Source: an uncultured Chlorobiota bacterium
Lineage (GTDB): Bacteria; Bacteroidota; Ignavibacteria; UBA10030; UBA6906
Assembly: GCA_900696645.1 (NCBI GenBank)
Contig: CAADGV010000013.1
Location: 1 to 30,206, forward strand
Reading direction: 5' to 3'
Length of the DNA stretch: 30,206 nt
Shown here: positions 16,179 to 23,251 of the stretch, piece by piece
Layout of the letters: every line of letters starts with the position of its first letter
How positions within the stretch are numbered: position 1 is the stretch's first letter
Made by a program: the position numbers and the translations under genes
The notes under the pieces: model-generated
What the model was told of the DNA's origin: nothing
Databases searched by the model: none
The model's input: the letters and a program-made list of their open reading frames with translations, nothing else

Positions 16179-16243
16179 GAAGAATCCAGAGATTGTTGCG
16201 CTGTTCCGGATTCTTCATCCGCCTTCGGCGGATTCAGAATGAC
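16179..16243. repeat. Second REP-like element (GAAGAATCC...GGATTCTTC)
   Basis: GAAGAATCC (16179-16187) is repeated in inverse as GGATTCTTC (16208-16216), followed directly by the hairpin ATCCGCC-TTC-GGCGGAT (16217-16233) and CAGAATGAC. This is a different family from the element at 16021 but equally typical of non-coding dispersed repeats. Confidence 0.6.
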
Positions 16244-16324
16244 GGTGCACGTCAAAATAAGGCATCACCCAAAGCAAGTTGCTTTCCACAACGAAATTCA
16301 TTAACCTAATGAGGAAATTTTTAG

Positions 16325-16388
16325 GGACGCTTAGCTCAGTTGGTCTAGAGCGTCCCGTCTCGTATGAGACGGGAAGGTCACTGGTTGA
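16325..16388 (+). pseudogene. Defective tRNA-Val copy with hairpin in place of the anticodon arm
   Basis: The acceptor 5' strand, D-arm and base 26 are identical to the intact tRNA-Val at 16652; with flanks this is a 32-bp direct repeat (16323-16354 and 16650-16681). In place of the 17-nt anticodon arm is a 22-nt segment forming a 9-bp stem TCCCGTCTC/GAGACGGGA with GTAT loop. The variable loop and first T-arm bases match again (GAAGGTCACTGGTT), then similarity ends and no 3' acceptor strand follows. It cannot fold as a tRNA. Positionally it is the left flank of the GIY-YIG gene. Confidence 0.75.
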
Positions 16389-16413
16389 AGGCAGCGGTAA
16401 ATACAGAACATCA

Positions 16414-16675
16414 ATGTACTTTGTGTACATCATTTTTTAGTGAAAGTCTGAATCGTTATTACGTTGGACATACGGATGATCTTGGCCGGAGACTTGAGCA
16501 GCACAACACAGGACGTTCCCAATACACAAAAGGCGGAACACCGTGGTCAATGCAGTATGTTGAGCCATACGATTCAAGGTCGGCAGCGATGAAACGCGAG
16601 TACGAGATCAAGTCCCGCAAGAGCAGAAAGTACATCAACAAGCTTATTCAGGGACGCTTAGCTCAGTTGGTCTAG
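16414..16675 (+). CDS. GIY-YIG nuclease-family protein, frameshifted, ending inside tRNA-Val
   Basis: A small single-domain GIY-YIG protein of about 86 residues. From the ATG at 16414 the frame reads MYFVYIIF then stops within a run of six T. Skipping one base there continues as SESLNRYYVGHTDDLGRRLE, then QYTKGGTPWSMQYVE and AAMKREYEIKSRKSRKYINK. The features expected of the fold are present: Y-V-Y-I first strand, YYVG second strand, catalytic Arg in GRRLEQHN and Glu in MKREYEIK. The last codons (GRLAQLV) are translated from the tRNA-Val gene, and the stop is the TAG at 16673 in its D-loop. The single T insertion may be mutation, slippage or a sequencing error. It sits between two tRNA-Val copies, suggesting a tRNA-targeting mobile gene. 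Confidence 0.75.
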
Positions 16676-16726
16676 AGCGTCTGCCTTACAAGCAGAAGGT
16701 CACTGGTTCGACTCCAGTAGCGTCCA
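16652..16726 (+). tRNA. tRNA-Val (anticodon TAC)
   Basis: A complete 75-nt cloverleaf. Acceptor stem GGACGCT/AGCGTCC pairs 7 of 7. D-stem GCTC/GAGC encloses a loop with the invariant GG. Anticodon stem TCTGC/GCAGA holds loop CTTACAA with anticodon TAC. The variable loop is AGGTC. T-stem ACTGG/CCAGT encloses TTCGACT. The discriminator is A and a full CCA end is not encoded. Its first 24 bases overlap the end of the GIY-YIG reading frame. A defective copy lies 327 bases upstream and a fragment 106 bases downstream. Confidence 0.95.
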
Positions 16727-16741
16727 CAAGCATCCCGCCTT

Positions 16742-16766
16742 ATCCCGACAAACAGCGTGTCGGGAT
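16742..16766. terminator. Hairpin just after tRNA-Val, possible terminator
   Basis: ATCCCGACA (16742-16750) and TGTCGGGAT (16758-16766) form a perfect 9-bp stem with a 7-nt loop, 15 bases after the tRNA. The following TCTCATT is only a weak T-tract. The TCCCGAC/GTCGGGA core recurs in the MITE-like element at 16021, so this may be a repeat unit as much as a terminator. Confidence 0.45.
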
Positions 16767-16769
16767 TCT

Positions 16770-16829
16770 CATTCCGACATCGAAGTTAGCGCAAGATCAG
16801 GCGCGTGTATGCTAACTTCGGTCGGAATG
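16770..16829. repeat. Long near-perfect inverted repeat
   Basis: The left arm CATTCCGAC-AT-CGAAGTTAGC (16770-16790) and right arm GCTAACTTCGGTCGGAATG (16811-16829) pair over 19 bp with a two-base bulge, enclosing a 20-nt loop. It lies directly between the intact tRNA-Val and the tRNA-Val fragment at 16832. It has no T-run after it and looks like a small mobile palindrome. Confidence 0.65.
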
Positions 16830-16831
16830 GA

Positions 16832-16853
16832 ACAAGCAGGAGGTCACTGGTTC
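16832..16853 (+). pseudogene. tRNA-Val fragment (anticodon loop to T-arm)
   Basis: Twenty-two bases match the intact tRNA-Val from the anticodon loop through the variable loop into the T-arm (16688-16709), with one mismatch (G at 16840). The neighbouring bases on both sides are unrelated to tRNA. It is most simply a leftover of a former tRNA copy or of insertion of the long palindrome into one. Confidence 0.6.
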
Positions 16854-17003
16854 CTCCGAAGGAGTTCCTTCCCCGTTTGATCTGCTTTCTTTTTCTGTGA
16901 TGTGAAAAGTACATTCCCCCTCATTCATCAAGATCCCCGCCCCCACGAGCGTGGGAGCAGGGCTTGCGTGCAGTCGATCTCCGAACCCGTTGATAACTCC
17001 CTG

Positions 17004-17402
17004 CTATTTCATTGCTTTCTGGAACTTCTTATCCCATTCCTTCACCTCCGGATCCTTCTTGAAGGCTTTCTGATCGCTGCTTATTTGTTTATTGACCGCC
17101 TTGGCATCGCCTTCGTACCCGACACTTTTGGCAATATCAACAAGCTTGGCAAAGAAGGCGCCAAGATCTTTCTTCGCCTTGATGTTCTTGCATTCGGCGG
17201 ATTCGGTCCACGCAACCGCTTTCTTGTAATATGCAATCAACCTGCCGCTACTTTTGGCCGGCTCGACCTTCTGTGAAGTACCGGCTTCAAGTGTTGAACC
17301 CAGCAAAGCTTCGCTTGTCTCACTCTTCTTCTCACCGCGCGCTGAGAGCAAAAAAGTAAACGACAGAACAAGAATCGTAATGAAGAAATTGTTCGGTTTC
17401 AT
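17004..17402 (-). CDS. Hypothetical secreted protein
   Basis: A 132-residue protein with a clear signal peptide (MKPNN, then the hydrophobic FFITILVLSFTFLLS, then ARGEKK) and a strongly charged, lysine-rich, probably helical mature part. An AGGAG sequence 6-7 bases before the ATG supports the start. There is no lipobox cysteine in the leader, so it is probably periplasmic. I recognise no domain. Position-specific function cannot be inferred: the neighbours are a tRNA region on one side and a degraded sorting-domain gene on the other. Confidence 0.7.
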   Translation of the reverse strand: MKPNNFFITILVLSFTFLLSARGEKKSETSEALLGSTLEAGTSQKVEPAKSSGRLIAYYKKAVAWTESAECKNIKAKKDLGAFFAKLVDIAKSVGYEGDAKAVNKQISSDQKAFKKDPEVKEWDKKFQKAMK

Positions 17403-17454
17403 GTCTTTCTCCTGTGATTGTATTGTGTGTTTAGGTTGTTGACTTATTGCCGAG

Positions 17455-17690
17455 TTACCTCACGACAACAAGTTTCTTCGTCTGCACATAGCTCGGGCCT
17501 TGATTTGATACAGATACATGCCGCGATGCTCTGACCGGGTGAAGTGAACCCCGGACGTTGGTTGGAGGCTGTGATAGTGCAGGGGACGCCGTGCAGCCAG
17601 CGCCATGATAAAGACGCTGAGCCGGCAAAATGAAAAAGAACAGGATTTCTTAGGGTTGTTGATCTGGAGAGAGTTCTCAACAAACAGCAT
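17455..17690 (-). pseudogene. Remnant of a type IX secretion C-terminal sorting domain
   Basis: On the minus strand one frame gives SGVHFTRSEHRGMYLYQIKA and another, one base out, gives YVQTKKLVVVR followed by TAA. Together they match the end of type IX secretion sorting domains (GxHxxxxxxxxLxSGMYLYQIKAG...VQTKKLVLxR). The front part of the domain (NYPNPFNPxT) and any passenger protein are not recognisable upstream. At least one frameshift is present, so this is the tail of a decayed exported-protein gene. Confidence 0.6.
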
Positions 17691-17771
17691 TCTCTCAGGG
17701 GAACGTCAGAGCAGAAAGAACAGTTGGTGCGTACACCCGGAATACTCTTAGAGTGGTCTGTAACGGATTAT

Positions 17772-17791
17772 GATGCCGCGGTCGCGGCATC
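17772..17791. repeat. 9-bp stem hairpin in the gap before the P-loop gene
   Basis: GATGCCGCG pairs perfectly with CGCGGCATC around a two-base GT centre. It lies in a non-coding gap (17691-17973) downstream of the minus-strand P-loop gene. On the minus strand no T-run follows it, so classical intrinsic termination is doubtful. Nothing else was seen in this gap. Confidence 0.4.
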
Positions 17792-17973
17792 TTTGCGTGA
17801 TAGGATTTCTTATCCCCTGTAAAAAGATACTTCGCAGCGCATCCAATGTCAAGAAGAATCGAACGGCTTGCAGCGCGACTGTTGAAGAGTTCATCATACG
17901 CGAATCAAGAACACATTCGCAATGCTGAACGAAGTCTGATTCTCGATTCACTCGTTGTGGAAAGTAACGAGGG

Positions 17974-18687
17974 TCAGATCGTTGTCTCCCGCAACTTCTT
18001 CGTCACGCGCTCCAACTCGTCGCCGATCAGTTTCGGATCGAGGGTTTTCTCCGGCATGTTTTCAAAGACAGCGTACGGCACTTTGATTCCCTTCACCTCA
18101 ATGAAGTCCGGATTCCGGGCTTCGAGTTTCTCCCAGTCATTTGTCTTGTAGTAGAACTCCATCTTCTCGTCGGGAAGTGAGTGGTAGAGAATGGAGTGTT
18201 CTTCCCCCGGTCGGGCGCGGCGGCGATTCTTCCTGACTGATTCGGCGTAGTCAACGCGGATGTACACGATACCCGCCTTGCTAAGAATGTCCTCGTGCAA
18301 ATAATTCAACGCTTCTTCGATGCCGTTTTCGCCGCCGCGGGCAAACTCGACAAGCGTTGTTGTGTTTACGTGATAGTTGGGATTGCGTGCGACTTTTTTC
18401 CTATACTCAAGATTGATGCGCTCGATGTAGAGATTCCAGATGAAATGATCCTTGAACCAGTACTTCTCGTCCGTCCAGATGCGCGGCTTGCCGTACTTCG
18501 TAAGGATATCGTCAATCTCGAATGTTTCCCACACATAGACAAAGTCATCCAGTTCATCAACATTCCCGATGTGAAACCGTTGCAGTCGCTCCGCCGGGTC
18601 GCATTTCTTCAGGTAATCAATCACTTCGGATTTTCCGGCCGCCGGGCGTGCCGTAAGAATGATAACAGGAAAGTTGCTTGTACTCAT
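17974..18687 (-). CDS. P-loop NTPase of unknown function
   Basis: A 237-residue soluble protein starting with a phosphate-binding loop: ILTARPAAGKS (Walker A at 13-20), as in kinases and small P-loop NTPases. A basic stretch RKNRRRARPGEEHS (about 164-177) could be a lid or a nucleotide-contact region, and the C-terminus is helical. I do not recognise the family beyond the P-loop. GGAG lies six bases before the ATG. It is the second gene of a minus-strand pair, 19 bases after the 5'-nucleotidase stop, so it may act on nucleotides or signalling in the same pathway. That link is only by position. Confidence 0.7.
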   Translation of the reverse strand: MSTSNFPVIILTARPAAGKSEVIDYLKKCDPAERLQRFHIGNVDELDDFVYVWETFEIDDILTKYGKPRIWTDEKYWFKDHFIWNLYIERINLEYRKKVARNPNYHVNTTTLVEFARGGENGIEEALNYLHEDILSKAGIVYIRVDYAESVRKNRRRARPGEEHSILYHSLPDEKMEFYYKTNDWEKLEARNPDFIEVKGIKVPYAVFENMPEKTLDPKLIGDELERVTKKLRETTI

Positions 18688-18706
18688 GCGCTGCTCCGTG
18701 TTCGTG

Positions 18707-20227
18707 TTATTGAATGATCTGGATCCGCTTTTCGGTAACGTTGGCGATGGTTTTCGCTTTGCGTGCGGCGTTCTCGATGACGTTGAATATCGTGTGCTTT
18801 GAGTAAATCGGCTTGTCTATTTCGAGTCCGAGATACTTTTTCGCTTGCCCGACCATGAAGTCACTCATCGCACAGCTGTACATACGTTCATCATCCACGG
18901 GCTTTCCGCCGATCCGTATCGATGCAAGCTCGAATGTTCCGTTTGGCAGCTTTCGTAGTGTCGCCTCAATGCCCGAAAACACAAGGGATTCCTCCGCCTT
19001 CATGCTGTGAAGGACAACCTTTTTCAACTGCTTGCCGCTGAGTTGAAACGTGGTGAGCATATTCCGGAACGGCAGAACTTGAAACAACGTCTGCTTCGTC
19101 AGCGGACCGGCGGACACATTCGAGCGAATGCCGCTGACGTTCATGAACGCAACATCCGCAAGGGCCGCTTCGCGCTGCGCGTCGGCGATAAACTGCCCGA
19201 TATTGCTGTCGCCGCGTTGCCTCGTCCAATCGACCGCAAGATGTGCAATCACTTCATTGTATTCCGTTTCGATTTCTCGTTGCATCGAATCAACAAGGGC
19301 AGAGAGTTGCGTTGCCGGACGGTTTTCTCCCGGCCACAACTGAATGAGCTTGCCGTTGAACTTCGTTATCTTTCCGTTTTCAACCGTAACTTCCAGCTCG
19401 CCGAGATTTTCACAATAGCGACCCGCCTGCACAATAACGACATCATTCACAACCTTCGGTTTCGTCAGCCGTGTGTGCGAGTGTCCGCCGACGATGATAT
19501 CAAGTCCACGAACAGTTGCGGCAAGAACGGAATCATTGTCTGCTCCCTGATGTGTCAAGGCTATGATCAGATCGGTTTCAGCGCTAATCTTGTCGATTAC
19601 CTTCTGCGCTGTTTCGACAGGAGAGAGAACGCGTACTCCCTTCACGTTATCGGGAAGAACCATTCCGGCCAATGATTGCAGAATCAGTCCGAAAATTCCG
19701 ATTCTTATCCCTCCCTTGTTGACGATGATGTACTCGCGATTGTTGAACGGCAACTCTCCCTTATCGTTCACAAGATTTGCGGAAAGCGCCGGAAACCGGG
19801 CAATCCTGATCAGCGCCTTGAGGTTTTCCTGTGAGATGTCGAATTCATGATTTCCGATCGCCCACGCATCATACTTGATCAAGTTCATCATCTCGAACAA
19901 TATTCCGCCTTCCGCACCCTTGTAGACCCGGTCAGTAATCGGGTTTCCCGTCATCACGTCGCCGGCGTCGAGCAGCAGGACATGCGGCTTCACTCTTCTG
20001 ATGCTGTCGATTTTGAATTCAAGTTCTTTGAACCCTCCCACCATCGGTTTCGGGGTTTCCCTCATCCACGTCGCTTCGTGAGGCACGAAGCTCGCGTGCA
20101 TGTCGTTTGTGTGAAGGATGGTGATGGTTGTTGCCTGCGAAGCATCATGTTGTTGCGCCGTCGAGCAACTGACGGTCACAAAAGAGACAAGGAGAACGCA
20201 GTTGAGTCTCAGAGAATATGATAGCAT
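18707..20227 (-). CDS. Lipoprotein 5'-nucleotidase / metallophosphatase (UshA-like)
   Basis: A 506-residue enzyme that hydrolyses nucleotides or cyclic phosphates outside the inner membrane. The N-terminus MLSYSLRLNCVLLVSFVTVS-C is a lipoprotein signal with lipidated Cys21. The two-metal calcineurin-like site is complete: TNDMH (40-44), DAGD (87-90), GNHEFD (125-130), THQG with His225, and GGHSH (247-251). The C-terminal half is the 5_nucleotid_C substrate domain (GDSNIGQFIADAQREAA, NVSGIRSNV, LPFRNML). A TTG 13 codons earlier is open but would spoil the signal; the ATG at 20227 is preferred although no strong ribosome-binding site is visible. It is followed closely by the P-loop gene. Confidence 0.9.
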   Translation of the reverse strand: MLSYSLRLNCVLLVSFVTVSCSTAQQHDASQATTITILHTNDMHASFVPHEATWMRETPKPMVGGFKELEFKIDSIRRVKPHVLLLDAGDVMTGNPITDRVYKGAEGGILFEMMNLIKYDAWAIGNHEFDISQENLKALIRIARFPALSANLVNDKGELPFNNREYIIVNKGGIRIGIFGLILQSLAGMVLPDNVKGVRVLSPVETAQKVIDKISAETDLIIALTHQGADNDSVLAATVRGLDIIVGGHSHTRLTKPKVVNDVVIVQAGRYCENLGELEVTVENGKITKFNGKLIQLWPGENRPATQLSALVDSMQREIETEYNEVIAHLAVDWTRQRGDSNIGQFIADAQREAALADVAFMNVSGIRSNVSAGPLTKQTLFQVLPFRNMLTTFQLSGKQLKKVVLHSMKAEESLVFSGIEATLRKLPNGTFELASIRIGGKPVDDERMYSCAMSDFMVGQAKKYLGLEIDKPIYSKHTIFNVIENAARKAKTIANVTEKRIQIIQ

Positions 20228-20305
20228 GTGAGGGATTGTCTTGTGGTTGGATAAAACTGATTGCAAATAAATCTACGAAGAAATGGAAAAGGATGGAAGC
20301 ATCAT

Positions 20306-22075
20306 TTACTTCAACAGGAGCATCGGCTTCGACAATTTCTTGCCTTCCCACTCCAGAGTGTAGAAGTAAACGCCGCTTGAAAAACGCGTAGCGTCTAACA
20401 CTGCTGTGTGGCTTCCCGCCTCAAGCACTCGTTCCACCAGCGTTGCTATCTCCCTTCCCAACACATCCGACACTTTCAGAGTCACCACTCCCGACGCAGG
20501 AATCTCGAAGCGGATTGTAGTTGAAGGATTGAACGGATTCGGGTAGTTGTTTTCGAGACGAAATCTGCCGGCGACTCCGAGCGGTACTGACGTTGGCGAT
20601 GACTTGACAGTGAACGTAAACGCGCCGGCTTCGCCGACCAACGGAAATGTTGATCGCCGCCCCGAAAACGATGTCGCTTCCATGAAGTACGAAACGCGGC
20701 TCCCCGCCGTTTGCGCAGGAACCTCGGCAACGTACACACCGCCCGAATCCGTCATCTGCACGCGTGCAAACGAAGCAGTCGAGTCGGCCCGCCAAAACAA
20801 AAACGCAGAATCCGCGCCGCTCCGCACGCGGACTGTTGCTTCGATGCGATATGAAGTTGCGGTATCAGACACCTCCCATAGGCGTTTGTGCCTGATACGC
20901 ACCGGCTCACGCACGCCGATTTCCTTCGCGATGCAATGAATTGCCCCCGACTGCGGAATGATGGCATTGCAGTCAAAACCGAGAATACGGTATCCCGGCA
21001 TTGCTTCACGCCAAGTCTGCATCGCAGCTGCATCTGTCGGCAGGTTGTACACCGGTAAAAGAACAGTCTTGTTTACAATCAGCGCGTTCACGTACGTGAG
21101 ATAGTATGATTGTGGCGGATATCTGCCGGATGCGTCGGCAGGCATCGGAATGCGGATAATCCGGTAAGGCCGGCCGTAGCTGTTCGTGAGTGTGGCGAGA
21201 TAGTTGACGGTATTCTCGATACGCTGGTAGTCCGACACGTTCAAGGGATACTGCCCGACGAGTAGTGTTTCTTCATTCAACATCTTCATGTGCATGTCAA
21301 TGTGGTGAATGCCGTCGTACAGCAGCGTGTCCATTGTTATGAATGACGAGATGCCGTTATACTGCAACAGAATACTGTCAATGCGCTCAACCGATTGCAG
21401 CCGATTTTCGAAATAGATCAGTTTTGAAGCGAAGCCCCTTCCCGACCCATCCACCATATAATTTCCGCCGGGATGGGAAAGACTATCCGGCATCGTTACG
21501 GTTTGATACAACGGCAGGTTCCACAATTGCGCAAGGGCAACCGGAACAACGTCATCCTGCGGGCGTGGACGGTTGTACCGGAAGTCGACGATTGCCATCG
21601 AATCCGTATCAACGTCGTACACACACCACGGACCGTAGTCGCGTGACCAAATGCTGTTCGTACCGATGGAAAGAAATTCGATGTTGGTGAGGGGGATACT
21701 TCTTGAAGCGAGATACGATTTGATGTTGGCGGAATCCGACGTTCCCGGCCTTGTGATAATCCACACCATTCCCTCATCCTGCGCGGCATCAACAATCTGG
21801 CTCAACAACAGATTTTGTGTATTGTACGCCCACCGGACAATTATTCCTTCGAGTTCCTCGAACTCCGCCATCGTGCGAACAGCCCGTGGCGGCGGCACAA
21901 TCCGGACGGCCGCAGGAGGCGTGTAGAACGGGGCGAATGCGCGTTCTTCTTTCGTTGCGAAGCGCGGAAGGGGGTGTTGCTCGGTTTCTGAGACCTGCCC
22001 CCGGACATCGAACACGAAAGCGAGTTGACCCAGAAAACAGGTGATGGAGAATAGGGATAGAAAGTTCTGTCGCAT
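20306..22075 (-). CDS. Secreted agmatine/peptidylarginine deiminase-like protein with type IX sorting domain
   Basis: A 589-residue exported enzyme. A signal peptide covers residues 1-27. Residues 70-385 are the PAD_porph/agmatine deiminase fold that hydrolyses a guanidino group to citrulline or carbamoyl products: WSRDYGPW (143-150), GIHHIDMHMK (255-264) and the nucleophile Cys381 in AIHCIAKEIG. A beta-sandwich (400-490) follows, then a type A sorting domain (NNYPNPFNPST at 509-519, SGVYFYTLEW, KKLSKPMLLLK), which directs type IX secretion to the cell surface. No ribosome-binding site is clear; the leader is AT-rich. Whether the substrate is agmatine or protein arginine cannot be decided, but surface location favours peptide or extracellular substrates. 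Confidence 0.9.
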   Translation of the reverse strand: MRQNFLSLFSITCFLGQLAFVFDVRGQVSETEQHPLPRFATKEERAFAPFYTPPAAVRIVPPPRAVRTMAEFEELEGIIVRWAYNTQNLLLSQIVDAAQDEGMVWIITRPGTSDSANIKSYLASRSIPLTNIEFLSIGTNSIWSRDYGPWCVYDVDTDSMAIVDFRYNRPRPQDDVVPVALAQLWNLPLYQTVTMPDSLSHPGGNYMVDGSGRGFASKLIYFENRLQSVERIDSILLQYNGISSFITMDTLLYDGIHHIDMHMKMLNEETLLVGQYPLNVSDYQRIENTVNYLATLTNSYGRPYRIIRIPMPADASGRYPPQSYYLTYVNALIVNKTVLLPVYNLPTDAAAMQTWREAMPGYRILGFDCNAIIPQSGAIHCIAKEIGVREPVRIRHKRLWEVSDTATSYRIEATVRVRSGADSAFLFWRADSTASFARVQMTDSGGVYVAEVPAQTAGSRVSYFMEATSFSGRRSTFPLVGEAGAFTFTVKSSPTSVPLGVAGRFRLENNYPNPFNPSTTIRFEIPASGVVTLKVSDVLGREIATLVERVLEAGSHTAVLDATRFSSGVYFYTLEWEGKKLSKPMLLLK

Positions 22076-22147
22076 ACTTGATAAATATACACTCTCTGCA
22101 ACAAAACCGATACAAAAAAATGCATGAGGGACTGTAACGGAAAGAGC

Positions 22148-23248
22148 TTAGCGCGAGGTAAACTTCTTCCTTCTGTTGCGGATATAATCCACGAACACAA
22201 ACTCGCCTAAATTATTCAGAGATGAGTAGTACGCTCGGCCCTGATTTGCTTTTGTGAGTTCTTCCACAAAGTTGATAAGATACGGATCGCGGGCAACCAT
22301 AAACGTGGTGATGGGAATTTTCTCGCGACGGCACGCAACCGCTTCGTCCAGCGTTTTGTTGACGATTTTCGGATCAAGACCGAAGGAATTTTTGTAGAGC
22401 TTCCCCAATTCGGTGAAGATGGCGGAAGGTTTTCCGTCTGTAACCATGAAGATTTGCTTGTTGGCGTTGCCGCATTTGCGCAACAACTGCCGCGCAAGCT
22501 GAAGTCCTGCCCTCGTGTTGGTATGGTACGGACCAACATTCAGAAACGGCAACTCGTTGATGCTTACCAATTGCGCATCGTCCCCGAATGTTATCATGGC
22601 AAGATAGTCCTTGGGAAATCTTGTCATAATGAGTTCAGAAAGTGCGAGCGCTACCTGCTTCGCCGGTGTGATGCGATCTTCACCGTATAGAATCATGCTG
22701 TGGCTGATGTCGATCATCAAGACTGTGGCACACGTGGTTTGATGCTCGGTTTCGTAGACTTCGAAGTCTTCCTCCTTCAGCGTAAAATCATCAATGCCGT
22801 CGCGCCTGAAGGCGTTGGAAAGAGTCGAAGTCAGATCAATGTTCGTGGGGTGATCGCCAAAATTGAATTTCTTCGTCTCGCTCAGCCGATCAACGCCGCT
22901 GCCTGTGTAGGGGGTTTCGTGCGCCCCGGTTGGCGATTTCTTGAGAGACGTGAATATCTCTTTCAGCGCGTCCTGGCGGATGCGCTGAATTCCTTTGCCG
23001 GTAAGCGCCGGGACATCATTCACGTCTTCTATAATCCCCATCTCCCGCAACTTGTCAATGAGATCATCCATTGACATATTCTCATCGAACAGTCCGTACT
23101 CTTCGCCAAGCTGGCGGAGCCATTCGAGCGCTTCCTGCACGTCGCCGCTCGTCTGCACAGTGAGATAGCTGAACAACGACACCATTTGTTGGAGACGCTG
23201 CTCGTCTGTCTGCGATTGCGGGGTCCATTGTGAATAACGGAAGCGCAT
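22148..23248 (-). CDS. VWA-domain protein, partner of the MoxR/ChlI-type ATPase
   Basis: A 366-residue protein. The N-terminal 170 residues are charged and helical. Residues 173-355 are a von Willebrand factor A domain with an intact metal site: D180-I-S182-H-S184 in VLMIDISHSMI and TDGKPSA at 270-276. Such proteins act with AAA+ ATPases of the MoxR/Mg-chelatase class to remodel or load metal into targets. The upstream ATPase (23808-25319) belongs to that class. GGAATAGG just before the ATG overlaps the end of the toxin gene, so translation is probably coupled to it. The target of the pair is unknown. Confidence 0.85.
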   Translation of the reverse strand: MRFRYSQWTPQSQTDEQRLQQMVSLFSYLTVQTSGDVQEALEWLRQLGEEYGLFDENMSMDDLIDKLREMGIIEDVNDVPALTGKGIQRIRQDALKEIFTSLKKSPTGAHETPYTGSGVDRLSETKKFNFGDHPTNIDLTSTLSNAFRRDGIDDFTLKEEDFEVYETEHQTTCATVLMIDISHSMILYGEDRITPAKQVALALSELIMTRFPKDYLAMITFGDDAQLVSINELPFLNVGPYHTNTRAGLQLARQLLRKCGNANKQIFMVTDGKPSAIFTELGKLYKNSFGLDPKIVNKTLDEAVACRREKIPITTFMVARDPYLINFVEELTKANQGRAYYSSLNNLGEFVFVDYIRNRRKKFTSR

Positions 23249-23251
23249 TGC

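Noticed and set aside
16021-16243. Possible CRISPR-like repeat array
   Set aside because: The repeats are inverted pairs of two different families, not regularly spaced direct repeats, and no cas gene is nearby.
22700-23074. Plus-strand open frame opposite the VWA gene
   Set aside because: It is antisense to a well-supported gene, with no domain or start signal.
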